Below, one piece after another: positions 8,901-16,483 of a DNA stretch of 49,254 bases; positions within the stretch are counted from its first letter, which is position 1, and each line of letters begins with the position of its first letter. This stretch comes from Opitutia bacterium (GTDB taxonomy: Bacteria > Verrucomicrobiota > Verrucomicrobiia > Opitutales > Opitutaceae). Under the pieces are notes generated by a model. The model was not told the DNA's origin. It did no database searches and was given only the letters and a program-made list of their open reading frames with translations. The stretch spans positions 1-49,254 of the forward strand of contig CANGHW010000025.1 of NCBI GenBank assembly GCA_947453695.1. Direction: 5' to 3'. A program made the translations under genes and the position numbers.

Positions 8901-9271
8901 CCGATGGCACCGCCCCCGGCCTCCTCAAATACCGCTCCAACTTCGGCGCCAGTTGGACGCGGCCCGATCTCGGCTTCGGCATCGATGGCCACTATTTTCA
9001 CTCCCGTGTGATTCCGTTTTCCCAGTGGCTAGACCAGGGCCACGACCGCATCCGCCCCGTTTGGCAATTCGATCCTTACGTCCAATTCGACCTCGCCCGC
9101 TTCCTCCCCTGGCGCGACCAACGCTACGGCCTCCGCGCCCAACTGCGCGTGAACAATATCCTCGGCGCCCCCTTCCCGAAATACGTCTACGAAACCTCCG
9201 GCTCCGGCGTGCAGCCCTATGGTGACTGGCGCGGCCGCACCTACTCGCTCTCGCTCACCGCGAGCTTCTAA
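5957..9271 (+). CDS. TonB-dependent receptor with STN signalling domain and carboxypeptidase-regulatory-like domain
   Basis: An outer-membrane transporter of about 1104 residues. From the GTG at 5957 the protein begins with a clean signal peptide ending LPLASRA. The STN domain (about 27-90: VEFKLPAQPADTALLAF ... ATSTAVTGRHEPEAAIQLL) should touch FecR. A carboxypeptidase-regulatory-like domain (about 98-165: GALRGRLLNGDGTPATGVRV ... GEFAFTAVPPGVYEVV) is followed by the plug (about 200-350: YDRDQISRSGVVSLNEFL, NLSLRGYTTDETVVLVNGRR, GGVINIVLRP) and then the beta barrel, which ends in a terminal Phe (LSLTASF). An upstream TTG at 5915 would add 14 residues but sits inside a hairpin. The ligand is unknown; nothing nearby identifies an iron or glycan substrate. 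Confidence 0.9.
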   Translation: MSLRLPSWFALLGLFLCSLPLASRAESVEFKLPAQPADTALLAFSKQSKTEVLFSFADLRRATSTAVTGRHEPEAAIQLLLQGTGFAAQRNGAGKWVITPAARPTGALRGRLLNGDGTPATGVRVTLPRVRLSETTDARGEFAFTAVPPGVYEVVAAGEGYDSLEFGRARIDAAKTVTLPARTIQFTGDPSRLAPYVVETRIDRARFSDRDELHTPPREATGNLDLVRTQNDAINFTIYDRDQISRSGVVSLNEFLQRELLDANSAARSAEQDATADLFKTGSTNLSLRGYTTDETVVLVNGRRLPEVLLSGGEGSRPPDVNFIPLSLVQQIEVLPASASSLYTGNPVGGVINIVLRPGVDANATELTATYTNALRSFDAPQSTLSLLHAESLLGGSLRVRLNASTTSTTPPTESELRFQSRHPLTGLQPWSSVFRTTPTIRSLDIQPLFGPGTPAFTSVAPGADGSGGLAAFNGRQGVRNLALFDPPGDLSVSNNSVGFPYGREQRREAYFGSVTYDAFPNLELGFDLTYARTVAHRGLDVFPADLFMAGVSPFNPFKHDILVSLNEVAPQLGENYSESRVEFASAVLGAILKLPANWRLSLDGQYGHSVTKFRGLAGTDRIRWQQLVDDGRYNPLRDTQVVAPPKAFYDEVLVFRGDRGKFVTLGDYHVLDLAARATNDSLPLPTGRGVFNFGGDFRQNRLVSFTERKTYFDGTLAEAPYEWEGRTIRRYSVFGELQAPVLPTRWLPRAVRKIETDLAVRYIASSYSKEANIAPTFAGKIDVIGGFSVRGSFTTSNRFPSPTLSRLNLPPPTIDLGPNYKLIKDPLRGGAKYEVASAEIPNFTLASEAAVTQTVGVLYKRATKGHRFRASVDFVDTRKTNELVFLSEETLIDLEHVFPDRVLREPLAPGDPNKAGRLIGLYTGTINGANRRSLNWNTSVDYAWSGVFGGTVDVYGRLLYFQRYKSQIAPGYGQFDQLRRPDGTAPGLLKYRSNFGASWTRPDLGFGIDGHYFHSRVIPFSQWLDQGHDRIRPVWQFDPYVQFDLARFLPWRDQRYGLRAQLRVNNILGAPFPKYVYETSGSGVQPYGDWRGRTYSLSLTASF

Positions 9272-9406
9272 GCTGGACGGCGGTAGGCTGTTTTGCGCAC
9301 TTGCGGATGCTTCGAGTTACAACGTCGTGACGGTCGGGTAACATTTCCGCCATCTCGCCTCGGGTTGATTGACGGTCCCGTGCGTCGCTTTCCTCGTCTG
9401 CACCCG

Positions 9407-12193
9407 ATGAAAGCACTTCACTCCTTCGCTCTTCTCCTCGTCCTCCTGCTGGCGGGACTCTCCCCTCTATCCGCGCAATCCACGGCCACGGTTGCCGGCC
9501 GGATCACTGACGCCACCTCCCGCCTCGCCCTCGGCGGCGCCCGCGTGTCGGTGACCGGCACCACGCTCGAAACCTTCGCTGCTCAGAGCGGTGACTACGT
9601 CTTGCTCAATGTCCCCGCCGGCACGCGCACCTTGGTAGTCAGCTACGTCGGCTACGCCGACACTACCGCCACGATCAACGTCGCCGCTACGGGCGTCACC
9701 ACACTCGACGTGACGGTTGGCGACAAGACCGTGCAGATGGAAAAGTTCGTCATCGCTGGCTCCTCCGTCGGCGCTGCCCGCGCGATCAATCAACAGCGCG
9801 CGGCCGACACGCTCACGAACATCGTCGCCGCCGATGACATCGGTCGCTTCCCGGATCAAAACGCCGCCGAGTCCATCCAACGCATCCCCGGCGTCGCGCT
9901 CTACCGCGACCAGGGCGAGGGCCGGTTCATCGTCGTGCGCGGCATTAAGCCCGACCTCAACACCGTCCAGCTCAACGGCGTCAGCGTCGCCACCCCCGAC
10001 CGCGGCAACCGCACGCTGCCGCTCGACGTGATTCCGTCCGATGCCCTCGGTGCCATCGAAGTCGCCAAAGTCGCCACCCCCGACAAGGAGATGGACGGTC
10101 TCGGTGGTCGCGTGGACCTCAAGACCCGCAGCGCCTTCGACCTCAAGGAGCGCCAGCTCCAGTTCTCCGCTCAAGGTCAATACAATGACCTGCGCGATCG
10201 GCTCAGCAGCAAATTCAACGGCACCTACTCCGACACGTTCAACGACGGCCGTCTCGGCGTGATCTTCTCCCCCACGTGGCAGGATCGCCGCATGGGCTCG
10301 GATAACTTCGAAGTCGCCGGCGTGTGGACGCTCCGCCCGGTGCCCGGCGCCGCCGGCCAGACGGCCTTTTTCAACAACGACATCAACTACCGCGCCTACG
10401 ACCTCACCCGCACGCGCTACGGCGCCAATGGTGCCATCGAATTCAAACCCGACCGCGAGACGTCGTTCTTCGTGCGCGGCCTCTACTCCAACTTCACCGA
10501 CGCCGAGATCCGCCAGATCACCACAATCCCCTTCTCCGAGGGCACGCTGACAGCTCTTACGCCCACGAGCGCCACCGTGACCGAGGTTCGGCGCGAGGCC
10601 AAACAACTGCGCGTCCGCGCCAAAGAGCAGGAAGTCTATACGGTGAGCGTCGGCGGCGAAGCAACCCGCGGTGCGTGGCAGCTCGATGGTCGCGCCGCCT
10701 ACAGCGAGGGCACCGAGAACCGCCCCGAGAATGTCACGATCTTCCGCAAGTCCGCCCGCGGCACCACGTGGACCTACTCGTTTGACCGGGGCATCTATGA
10801 CCCCGTCGTCACCCAGACCGCTGGCACCTCGATCAGTGACCCGGCCTCGTTCAACGAATTCAACCGCCTCCGCAGCGCCCCGGCCACGGGCTACGAGAAG
10901 GAGTTCAATATCGGAGGAAATGCCCGCAACCGCTTCACCCTCTCCGGCAACCTCCCCGCCTACGTGAAATTCGGCGCGCAATTCCGCGCCAAGGAAAAGC
11001 AACAAGAGGTGGAGCAGATCAACTACGCCGCTCCGGCTGCTTACACGTTTCAATCCCTCGCCGAGCCCCAAACCGCCTTGGACTACGGCTACCTTACCGG
11101 TCCGCGCCTGAGCGCCGCGAAATTCACCACGACGTTTATCGACAACAAGAGCGCTTACGTCGCCACGCGCGATGTCATCACCAGCCTGCAGTCCGACTGG
11201 ACCTCGAATGAGGACGTCACCGCGCTCTACGCAATGGGCGGCGTCACCCTCGATCGCCTGCACGTCCTCTCGGGGGCCCGCTTCGAATACACCAAGTTCA
11301 ACACCGAGGGCTACACGACGAAATCGACCGGCCCCGTGATCACCGCGACGCCGTCCACCCGCCGCGCCAACTTCCGTCACTTCCTCCCCGGTCTCTATCT
11401 CACCTACAATCTCTCCCCGAAGACCGTGCTGCGCGCCGCGTGGAGCAATACCTTCGCCCGTCCTTCGTTTGCCGAAAGCGCCCAGCGCCGCACGGTGAGC
11501 GACGACACCCGTCTCGTCACCGAGAGCAACCCCGGCCTGAAGCCGCTCACCTCAATGAACTGGGATGCCTCCGTGGAACACTACTTCGCCTCGCTCGGCT
11601 CCGTGTCCGCCTCGGTGTTTCACAAGGAAATCCGCAACTTCACCTACCAGCGCACGATCCCCGGCGCCGACGCCGCGACCGGCTACGACCTCAGCACCTT
11701 CGTCAATGGTGACCGCGGTCAGATCACCGGCCTCGAGCTCGCCTACCAACAACAGTTCCGCTTCCTCCCCGCGCCCTTCGACGGCCTCGGCTTTTTCTCC
11801 AACTACACGGTCGCCGACTCCTCGGCTAAATTCCCGTCCCGCCCCGGCGAAAAACTTCCCTTCATCGGTCAGTCCCGCCGGATCGGTAATCTCGCCCTCA
11901 CCTACGAAAAACACGGTTTCTTTGTCCGGGCTGCGCTGAACTTCCGCTCGCCCCGTCTCCGTGAAGACGAGCCGCTCGGCGGCAACCCCACCGAGGATAT
12001 CTACGTCGACTACTTCACCCAGCTCGACCTCACCGCGAGCTACCGGCTTAACCGCCAGTGGGAAATCTTCGGCGAAGTGCTGAACGTCACCAACCAGGCC
12101 TTCCGCGTGCACTACTCCGAGAGCGCCGGCCGTTTCCGCCAGTTCGAGGAATACGGCCTCAGCGCCAACCTCGGCGTGCGCTGGAAGCTCTGA
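9407..12193 (+). CDS. TonB-dependent receptor (Xanthomonas/Caulobacter type) without STN domain
   Basis: A 928-residue outer-membrane transporter. Residues 1-24 are a signal peptide (MKALHSFALLLVLLLAGLSP, then LSAQ). A carboxypeptidase-regulatory-like domain (about 28-110: VAGRITDATSRLALGGARV ... GTRTLVVSYVGY) precedes the plug, which carries the signature DDIGRFPDQNAAESIQRIPG followed by an RGIKPDLNTVQLNGV element. The barrel ends LSANLGVRWKL. The plug motif is that of the TonB-Xanth-Caul family, often carbohydrate transporters. Start: ATG 9407, at the signal peptide; the open frame extends farther upstream without plausible protein sequence. It follows the STN receptor by 135 bp on the same strand and is closed by a strong terminator. 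The substrate is not inferable here. Confidence 0.9.
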   Translation: MKALHSFALLLVLLLAGLSPLSAQSTATVAGRITDATSRLALGGARVSVTGTTLETFAAQSGDYVLLNVPAGTRTLVVSYVGYADTTATINVAATGVTTLDVTVGDKTVQMEKFVIAGSSVGAARAINQQRAADTLTNIVAADDIGRFPDQNAAESIQRIPGVALYRDQGEGRFIVVRGIKPDLNTVQLNGVSVATPDRGNRTLPLDVIPSDALGAIEVAKVATPDKEMDGLGGRVDLKTRSAFDLKERQLQFSAQGQYNDLRDRLSSKFNGTYSDTFNDGRLGVIFSPTWQDRRMGSDNFEVAGVWTLRPVPGAAGQTAFFNNDINYRAYDLTRTRYGANGAIEFKPDRETSFFVRGLYSNFTDAEIRQITTIPFSEGTLTALTPTSATVTEVRREAKQLRVRAKEQEVYTVSVGGEATRGAWQLDGRAAYSEGTENRPENVTIFRKSARGTTWTYSFDRGIYDPVVTQTAGTSISDPASFNEFNRLRSAPATGYEKEFNIGGNARNRFTLSGNLPAYVKFGAQFRAKEKQQEVEQINYAAPAAYTFQSLAEPQTALDYGYLTGPRLSAAKFTTTFIDNKSAYVATRDVITSLQSDWTSNEDVTALYAMGGVTLDRLHVLSGARFEYTKFNTEGYTTKSTGPVITATPSTRRANFRHFLPGLYLTYNLSPKTVLRAAWSNTFARPSFAESAQRRTVSDDTRLVTESNPGLKPLTSMNWDASVEHYFASLGSVSASVFHKEIRNFTYQRTIPGADAATGYDLSTFVNGDRGQITGLELAYQQQFRFLPAPFDGLGFFSNYTVADSSAKFPSRPGEKLPFIGQSRRIGNLALTYEKHGFFVRAALNFRSPRLREDEPLGGNPTEDIYVDYFTQLDLTASYRLNRQWEIFGEVLNVTNQAFRVHYSESAGRFRQFEEYGLSANLGVRWKL

Positions 12194-12217
12194 TTCCTCC
12201 TCACGTTTTTCACTGCA

Positions 12218-12254
12218 CCCGCGCCGGCGCCCGCCGACGCGGGTTTTCTTTTTT
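12218..12254 (+). terminator. Rho-independent terminator after the second TonB receptor
   Basis: A GC-rich stem begins at CCCGCG (12218-12223) and closes with CGCGGG (12238-12243), with an inner run of further G-C pairs. It is followed by TTTTC and six T residues (12244-12254). It separates the receptor unit from the downstream acyl-carrier-like gene. Confidence 0.85.
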
Positions 12255-12311
12255 CACCACTCCCAATGGCGGGTCGGTGCCCCACGGTTGTCATCGTGAG
12301 CAGCAACTACC

Positions 12312-12779
12312 GTGAGCACCACCGCTTCCCCCCTTCTGATCGTCCCACCCGTCGCGCGTCCCGCGCTGACCGACGAAGACGCCCTCCGCGAGACGCTCAA
12401 GCGCTGCCCGCCGTCCACCATTGAGGCCGCCCTCGCCTTTCGCCGCACGTCCGATCCCGTGCATGTGCCGGCCATCGTCCTCGGCATCATCGCCCGTTTC
12501 GTCGAACGCGAACGCCGCGACCAGCTCCTCGCCGCACCTTCCACCGACGCGTGCGCCGGCTTGCGGCTCGTCCAAGACCTTGGCCTCGATTCCCTCACGC
12601 TCATGGAGATCGTGCTCCTCGCCGAAGACGTGCTTCCCGTTACGATCAATAACGACGAGCTTCGCCATCTCCGCACCCTCGGCGATGTGCAGGTCTTCAT
12701 CGAGTGCAAGCTTCGTGGCCAACCCCTTCCGGCCGCCCTCACCGCCCCTCCGCCACAAACCGTGGCTCCCACCGCCTAA
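12312..12779 (+). CDS. Acyl carrier protein-like protein, unusually long
   Basis: A 155-residue protein with an acyl-carrier core at about residues 55-135. The segment LVQDLGLDSLTLMEIVLLAE contains the DSL motif, whose Ser94 would receive phosphopantetheine, followed by the expected acidic helix and the TLGDVQVFIECKL helix. Typical carrier proteins have about 80 residues; this one has an extra N-terminal segment of about 50 residues and a Pro/Ala-rich tail. Start: GTG 12312, shortly after a terminator, so it probably begins a new transcript that continues into the propeller protein 18 bp downstream. No ketosynthase, acyltransferase, ACP synthase or other fatty-acid gene is within the window. 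It could serve lipid or acyl modification of envelope components; that is inference only. Confidence 0.7.
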   Translation: MSTTASPLLIVPPVARPALTDEDALRETLKRCPPSTIEAALAFRRTSDPVHVPAIVLGIIARFVERERRDQLLAAPSTDACAGLRLVQDLGLDSLTLMEIVLLAEDVLPVTINNDELRHLRTLGDVQVFIECKLRGQPLPAALTAPPPQTVAPTA

Positions 12780-12797
12780 ACGTCGGTCCGTCTCTCC

Positions 12798-15700
12798 ATG
12801 TCCACGCTCCGCCTCGCATTCCTCGCTCTCCTCGTCGCCCTCAGCATATTGGGCACTCGCGCCCAAGACTCGTGGCTGCTCCGCTCGTCCGGCGTCGAAA
12901 ACGGCCTCTGGGGCGTCGCCTACGGCAACAACACTTGGGTCGCGGTCGGAGATCCCGGCGTGATTATTACATCACCCGACGGCCTCACTTGGACGCGCCG
13001 CACCACGCCATTTTCGGCACGCTGGCACGTCAGTGTGACTTACGCCAATGGACTCTTCGTCGTGACGGGCGGCACTCCACCGACCTCCGAAAGTCTCGGC
13101 TTCCTCCTCACGTCGCCCGACGGCATCACGTGGACTTCGCGCATCAACGGCAGCACCCGTATCAATCAGGTCACCTATGGCAACGGCACATGGCTCGCCG
13201 TCGATGACCTCGGCGGTCGCTGGACTTCTCTTGATGCCATCACGTGGAGCTTTGGTTTCACCACCCGCACCGGCTATCTCCGCGGCCTCGCCTACGGCGC
13301 CCCGGCCTTCGTGACCACCGGTCTCTCCGGCGTCCAGTCGTCCTACGATGGCATTGCTTGGGTCAACCGCATCCCCGGCGCCGGCCAGATCGAGGGCCTA
13401 GGCTACGGCCGCGGCCGCTTCGTCGCCGTCGGCACCCTCGGCCTCGCCGGCGTCACCTACGCTTCGCGCGATGGCACCACCTGGACTCAGCAGCCCACCT
13501 CGATCGACCTCTCGGCCCGCAGCATCCTTTTCTTCAACAACCAATTTATCGTCACCGGCACGGCCGCCGCCGAGGGCGGTGGCTTGGCTACATCGTTTGA
13601 CGGCACCGTTTGGTCGCTGCGCCCGACGGGAGTTCCAACGGGCACCATTCTCCTCGCCTCCGCCGCCAGCCCCACCTCGGCCGTGGTCGTCGGCACCGGC
13701 GGCACGATCCTGCAGTCTCCGGCCTCTTTGAATCCGCCCGTGATCGCAGCACATCCCACGCAAGTCATCGAGGCCGTCGGCGGCAACGTCGCCTTCACCG
13801 TCTCCGCCCGCGGGTCGCTCCCGCTCTCCTATCAATGGCGCAAGGACGGCACCGCCATCGTCGGCGCGACAACTGATACTTACTTCCTGGCTGACGTCCA
13901 AGGCGGCCAATCAGGTAACTACTCCTGCGTTCTCACCAATCCCGCCGGTATCGCCATCAGTGCCGATGCCGCCCTGATCGTCACCAATCCCTTCCCCTTG
14001 GTCGACCCGGTCGACTCTACCTTCACCCTCGGCCCCTCGCTCAACGTCACCCCTCGCGTCGCCGCCGCCCAATCCGACGGCAAGATCATCCTCGGTGGCG
14101 CCTTTCTGCTCCTCAACCAAGGCCAGCCCCAGTTCGGCCTCGCCCGGCTCAACCCTGACGGCTCCCTCGATACCACGTTCAAACCGGGCTCGATCAATCC
14201 CAGCGGGTCCATTGGCGCCCTCTCCATCCAGCCGGACGGAAAAATTCTCATCGGCGGCACCTTCACCTCTATCAACGGCGTCGCCCGCACCAACCTCGCC
14301 CGCCTTAATGACGACGGATCGGTCGACTCATCGTTCAACGTCCGCATCCCGCCGTTCGATCCCACCCAGGTCGCCGCCACCCGCAACGGCGCGGTGCTCG
14401 CCACCAGCGCTGGCATCCTCCTGCGCTATCTCGCCGACGGCAGCAGCGACGCCACCTTCACCGCCGGCATCGCCCAGCAACGCTTCGACCAGCAGCCGGA
14501 CGGCAAGATCGTCATCGTCACCTTCAGCACGTCCACCACCCCGCGTGCACTGGTCCGCCTAAACCCCGATGGCATCCCCGACTTGTCGTTTCCTCCTATC
14601 AACCTCGACTCCGGCGGCTTCACCACCCCCGCCCTGCGCGTGCTTAATGACGGCCGCATCATGGTCGCCATCACCAACGTCGGCACCACCGTCCAACGTT
14701 TCACGTCCACCGGCGCCTTCGACGTCGCCGTCCCGCTCACCCTCGTCCCCAACAACGGCGGTTCCACAGTCACCCCTTTTGTTACTTTCCTCCCCGACGG
14801 CCGCACGTGGCTCGCGGGCCAATTCAGCTCGGTCAACGGCACCGCCCGCACTCAGCTTGCACGACTCGCCGCCAATCTCAGCGTCGATCCGACCTTCAAC
14901 CCCGGCCCCGGCACACAGGCCTCCGGCGGGCCGATCGCCCCTTCCTTTATCTTGCCCCTCGATGATGGCCGCGCGGTCACTCTGGGCGTAACGAGCGTAG
15001 CGGGCGGCACACTTGTCCCCCGCGTCACCCGACTCAACGCGCAATCCGTCGGCGGCGCCAATGCTCCCACCATCGTCGATCTTTCTCCCCGCTATCGCGA
15101 ACTCCGCGCCGGCGAACCACTCATCGTGCCCGTCACCGCCACCGGCTCAGCCCTCCTCAGCTACTCCTTCCTCACGCCCAATGGTATCGGTGGCGCCGGC
15201 TTCACCGGCGGGCTAGTCCCCATTTCCGCCGGACTGGCCTCTGTCACCGGCGCCTACACCATCACCGTCGCCAACACCTCCGGCGCCGCCGCTTCAGCCC
15301 AAACCTTCTTCGTTCGCATCATCCCCTCCGCTCCTTTTGTCACCCAAAACCCCGTCGCCCTCCAGACCAACGTAGGACGTCCCATCACTCTCAGCGCCAC
15401 GTTCGGCGGCTCTGCCGGCACGACCTACCAGTGGTTCAAAAACGGCACCGCCCTCTCCGGCTCCTCCGCCCTCTCCAATATCCTCTCCATCGCCCGCGCT
15501 GCCGTCACCGACTCCGGCGACTACACCCTTGTCGCCCGCAATTCACTCGGCTTCGCGTCCAGCGAGACCGTCCACGTGGGCGTCGATGAGACCGCCCGCT
15601 TTATCAACCTCGCCACTCGCGGCAACGCCGGCCGCACCGACACCCCGCTCATCGTCGGCTTCGTCGCCGCCGGCCCCGGCAATAAACGCGTCATGCTCCG

Positions 15701-16421
15701 CGCCGTCGGCCCCACCCTCGGCTCCTTCGGTGTCGCCGGCACCCTCGCCGACCCCACGCTCAGCGTCTACAACGCCGCCGGCTCGCTCATCTACTCCAAC
15801 GACGACTGGGGCCAGGCCAACGACGTCCCCGGCATCGGCACCGCCGATACCCGCCTCGGTGCCTTCCAACTCAACGGCGGCTCCGCTGACGCCGCTGGCA
15901 TTCTCACCCTCGCCCCCGGCGCCTACACCGCCGTGATCCGCGGCAAGGTCGTCAACGGCACCGAGACCACCGGCATCGCCCTCGCCGAGATCTACGAGGA
16001 CGACGTCGGCTCCAGCCGCCTCACTAACCTCTCCTCGCGCGGGTTCGTCAGTCCCGGCGCCAGCGTCATGATTCCCGCCTTCGTCACCGGCACGACCACG
16101 ATGCCGGTCTCCAAGAAATTCCTCATCCGCGGCGTCGGCCCCGCGCTCACCGCCTTCGGCGTCACCGGCGCGCTCGCCAATCCCACGCTCAGCATCATCG
16201 ACAGCACCGGCAAAACCGTCGCGACCAACGACGATTGGGAAACCAACGCCAACCTCGCCGACCTCCGCGCGGCCACCTCACTCCTCGCCTTTCCCCTCGC
16301 CGGCGGCAGCCGCGACTCCGCCCTCCTCGTCACCCTCCCTCCCGGTGCTTACACCTGCGTCGTCAGCGGCGTGAACAACACCTCCGGCACCGCCCTCGTC
16401 GAGGTATACGAAGTCCCTTGA
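12798..16421 (+). CDS. Large secreted protein: beta-propeller, Ig-like and delta-60 repeats with paired C-terminal repeat
   Basis: A 1207-residue exported protein. Signal peptide 1-22 (ends LGTRA). Residues about 25-305 are a propeller of repeats such as WVAVGDPGVIITSPDGLTW, like sialidase/Ycf48-type blades. Ig-like domain about 312-398 (VAFTVSARGSLPLSYQWRKD). Delta-60 repeats about 400-750 (QPDGKILIGGTFTSINGVA, LNPDGSLDTTFKPG). A further Ig-like domain about 845-930 (YQWFKNGTALSG). Two related repeats of about 137 residues each close the protein (933-1070 and 1071-1207), both with SRG near the start, a VGPxLxxFGV element and a final GTxLVEVYE-like strand. Such mosaics are typical of verrucomicrobial surface or extracellular proteins. 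No enzyme motif is seen. It shares both ends with the next gene, so the two are paralogues. Confidence 0.85.
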   Translation: MSTLRLAFLALLVALSILGTRAQDSWLLRSSGVENGLWGVAYGNNTWVAVGDPGVIITSPDGLTWTRRTTPFSARWHVSVTYANGLFVVTGGTPPTSESLGFLLTSPDGITWTSRINGSTRINQVTYGNGTWLAVDDLGGRWTSLDAITWSFGFTTRTGYLRGLAYGAPAFVTTGLSGVQSSYDGIAWVNRIPGAGQIEGLGYGRGRFVAVGTLGLAGVTYASRDGTTWTQQPTSIDLSARSILFFNNQFIVTGTAAAEGGGLATSFDGTVWSLRPTGVPTGTILLASAASPTSAVVVGTGGTILQSPASLNPPVIAAHPTQVIEAVGGNVAFTVSARGSLPLSYQWRKDGTAIVGATTDTYFLADVQGGQSGNYSCVLTNPAGIAISADAALIVTNPFPLVDPVDSTFTLGPSLNVTPRVAAAQSDGKIILGGAFLLLNQGQPQFGLARLNPDGSLDTTFKPGSINPSGSIGALSIQPDGKILIGGTFTSINGVARTNLARLNDDGSVDSSFNVRIPPFDPTQVAATRNGAVLATSAGILLRYLADGSSDATFTAGIAQQRFDQQPDGKIVIVTFSTSTTPRALVRLNPDGIPDLSFPPINLDSGGFTTPALRVLNDGRIMVAITNVGTTVQRFTSTGAFDVAVPLTLVPNNGGSTVTPFVTFLPDGRTWLAGQFSSVNGTARTQLARLAANLSVDPTFNPGPGTQASGGPIAPSFILPLDDGRAVTLGVTSVAGGTLVPRVTRLNAQSVGGANAPTIVDLSPRYRELRAGEPLIVPVTATGSALLSYSFLTPNGIGGAGFTGGLVPISAGLASVTGAYTITVANTSGAAASAQTFFVRIIPSAPFVTQNPVALQTNVGRPITLSATFGGSAGTTYQWFKNGTALSGSSALSNILSIARAAVTDSGDYTLVARNSLGFASSETVHVGVDETARFINLATRGNAGRTDTPLIVGFVAAGPGNKRVMLRAVGPTLGSFGVAGTLADPTLSVYNAAGSLIYSNDDWGQANDVPGIGTADTRLGAFQLNGGSADAAGILTLAPGAYTAVIRGKVVNGTETTGIALAEIYEDDVGSSRLTNLSSRGFVSPGASVMIPAFVTGTTTMPVSKKFLIRGVGPALTAFGVTGALANPTLSIIDSTGKTVATNDDWETNANLADLRAATSLLAFPLAGGSRDSALLVTLPPGAYTCVVSGVNNTSGTALVEVYEVP

Positions 16422-16483
16422 AGTTACGCCGACTTCCGTCCGCCTTGTCTCACCCCGCTCTTTCTCACTTACCCCATCACCCC

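Noticed and set aside
4598..9001. 1467-residue open frame on the minus strand
   Set aside because: It is antisense to the sigma, fecR and TonB receptor genes, with the Gly/Glu/Ala-rich composition that GC-rich third positions create. The plus-strand genes have clear domains.
9467..11380. 637-residue open frame on the minus strand
   Set aside because: Shadow of the second TonB receptor; no domain, signal peptide or ribosome binding site.
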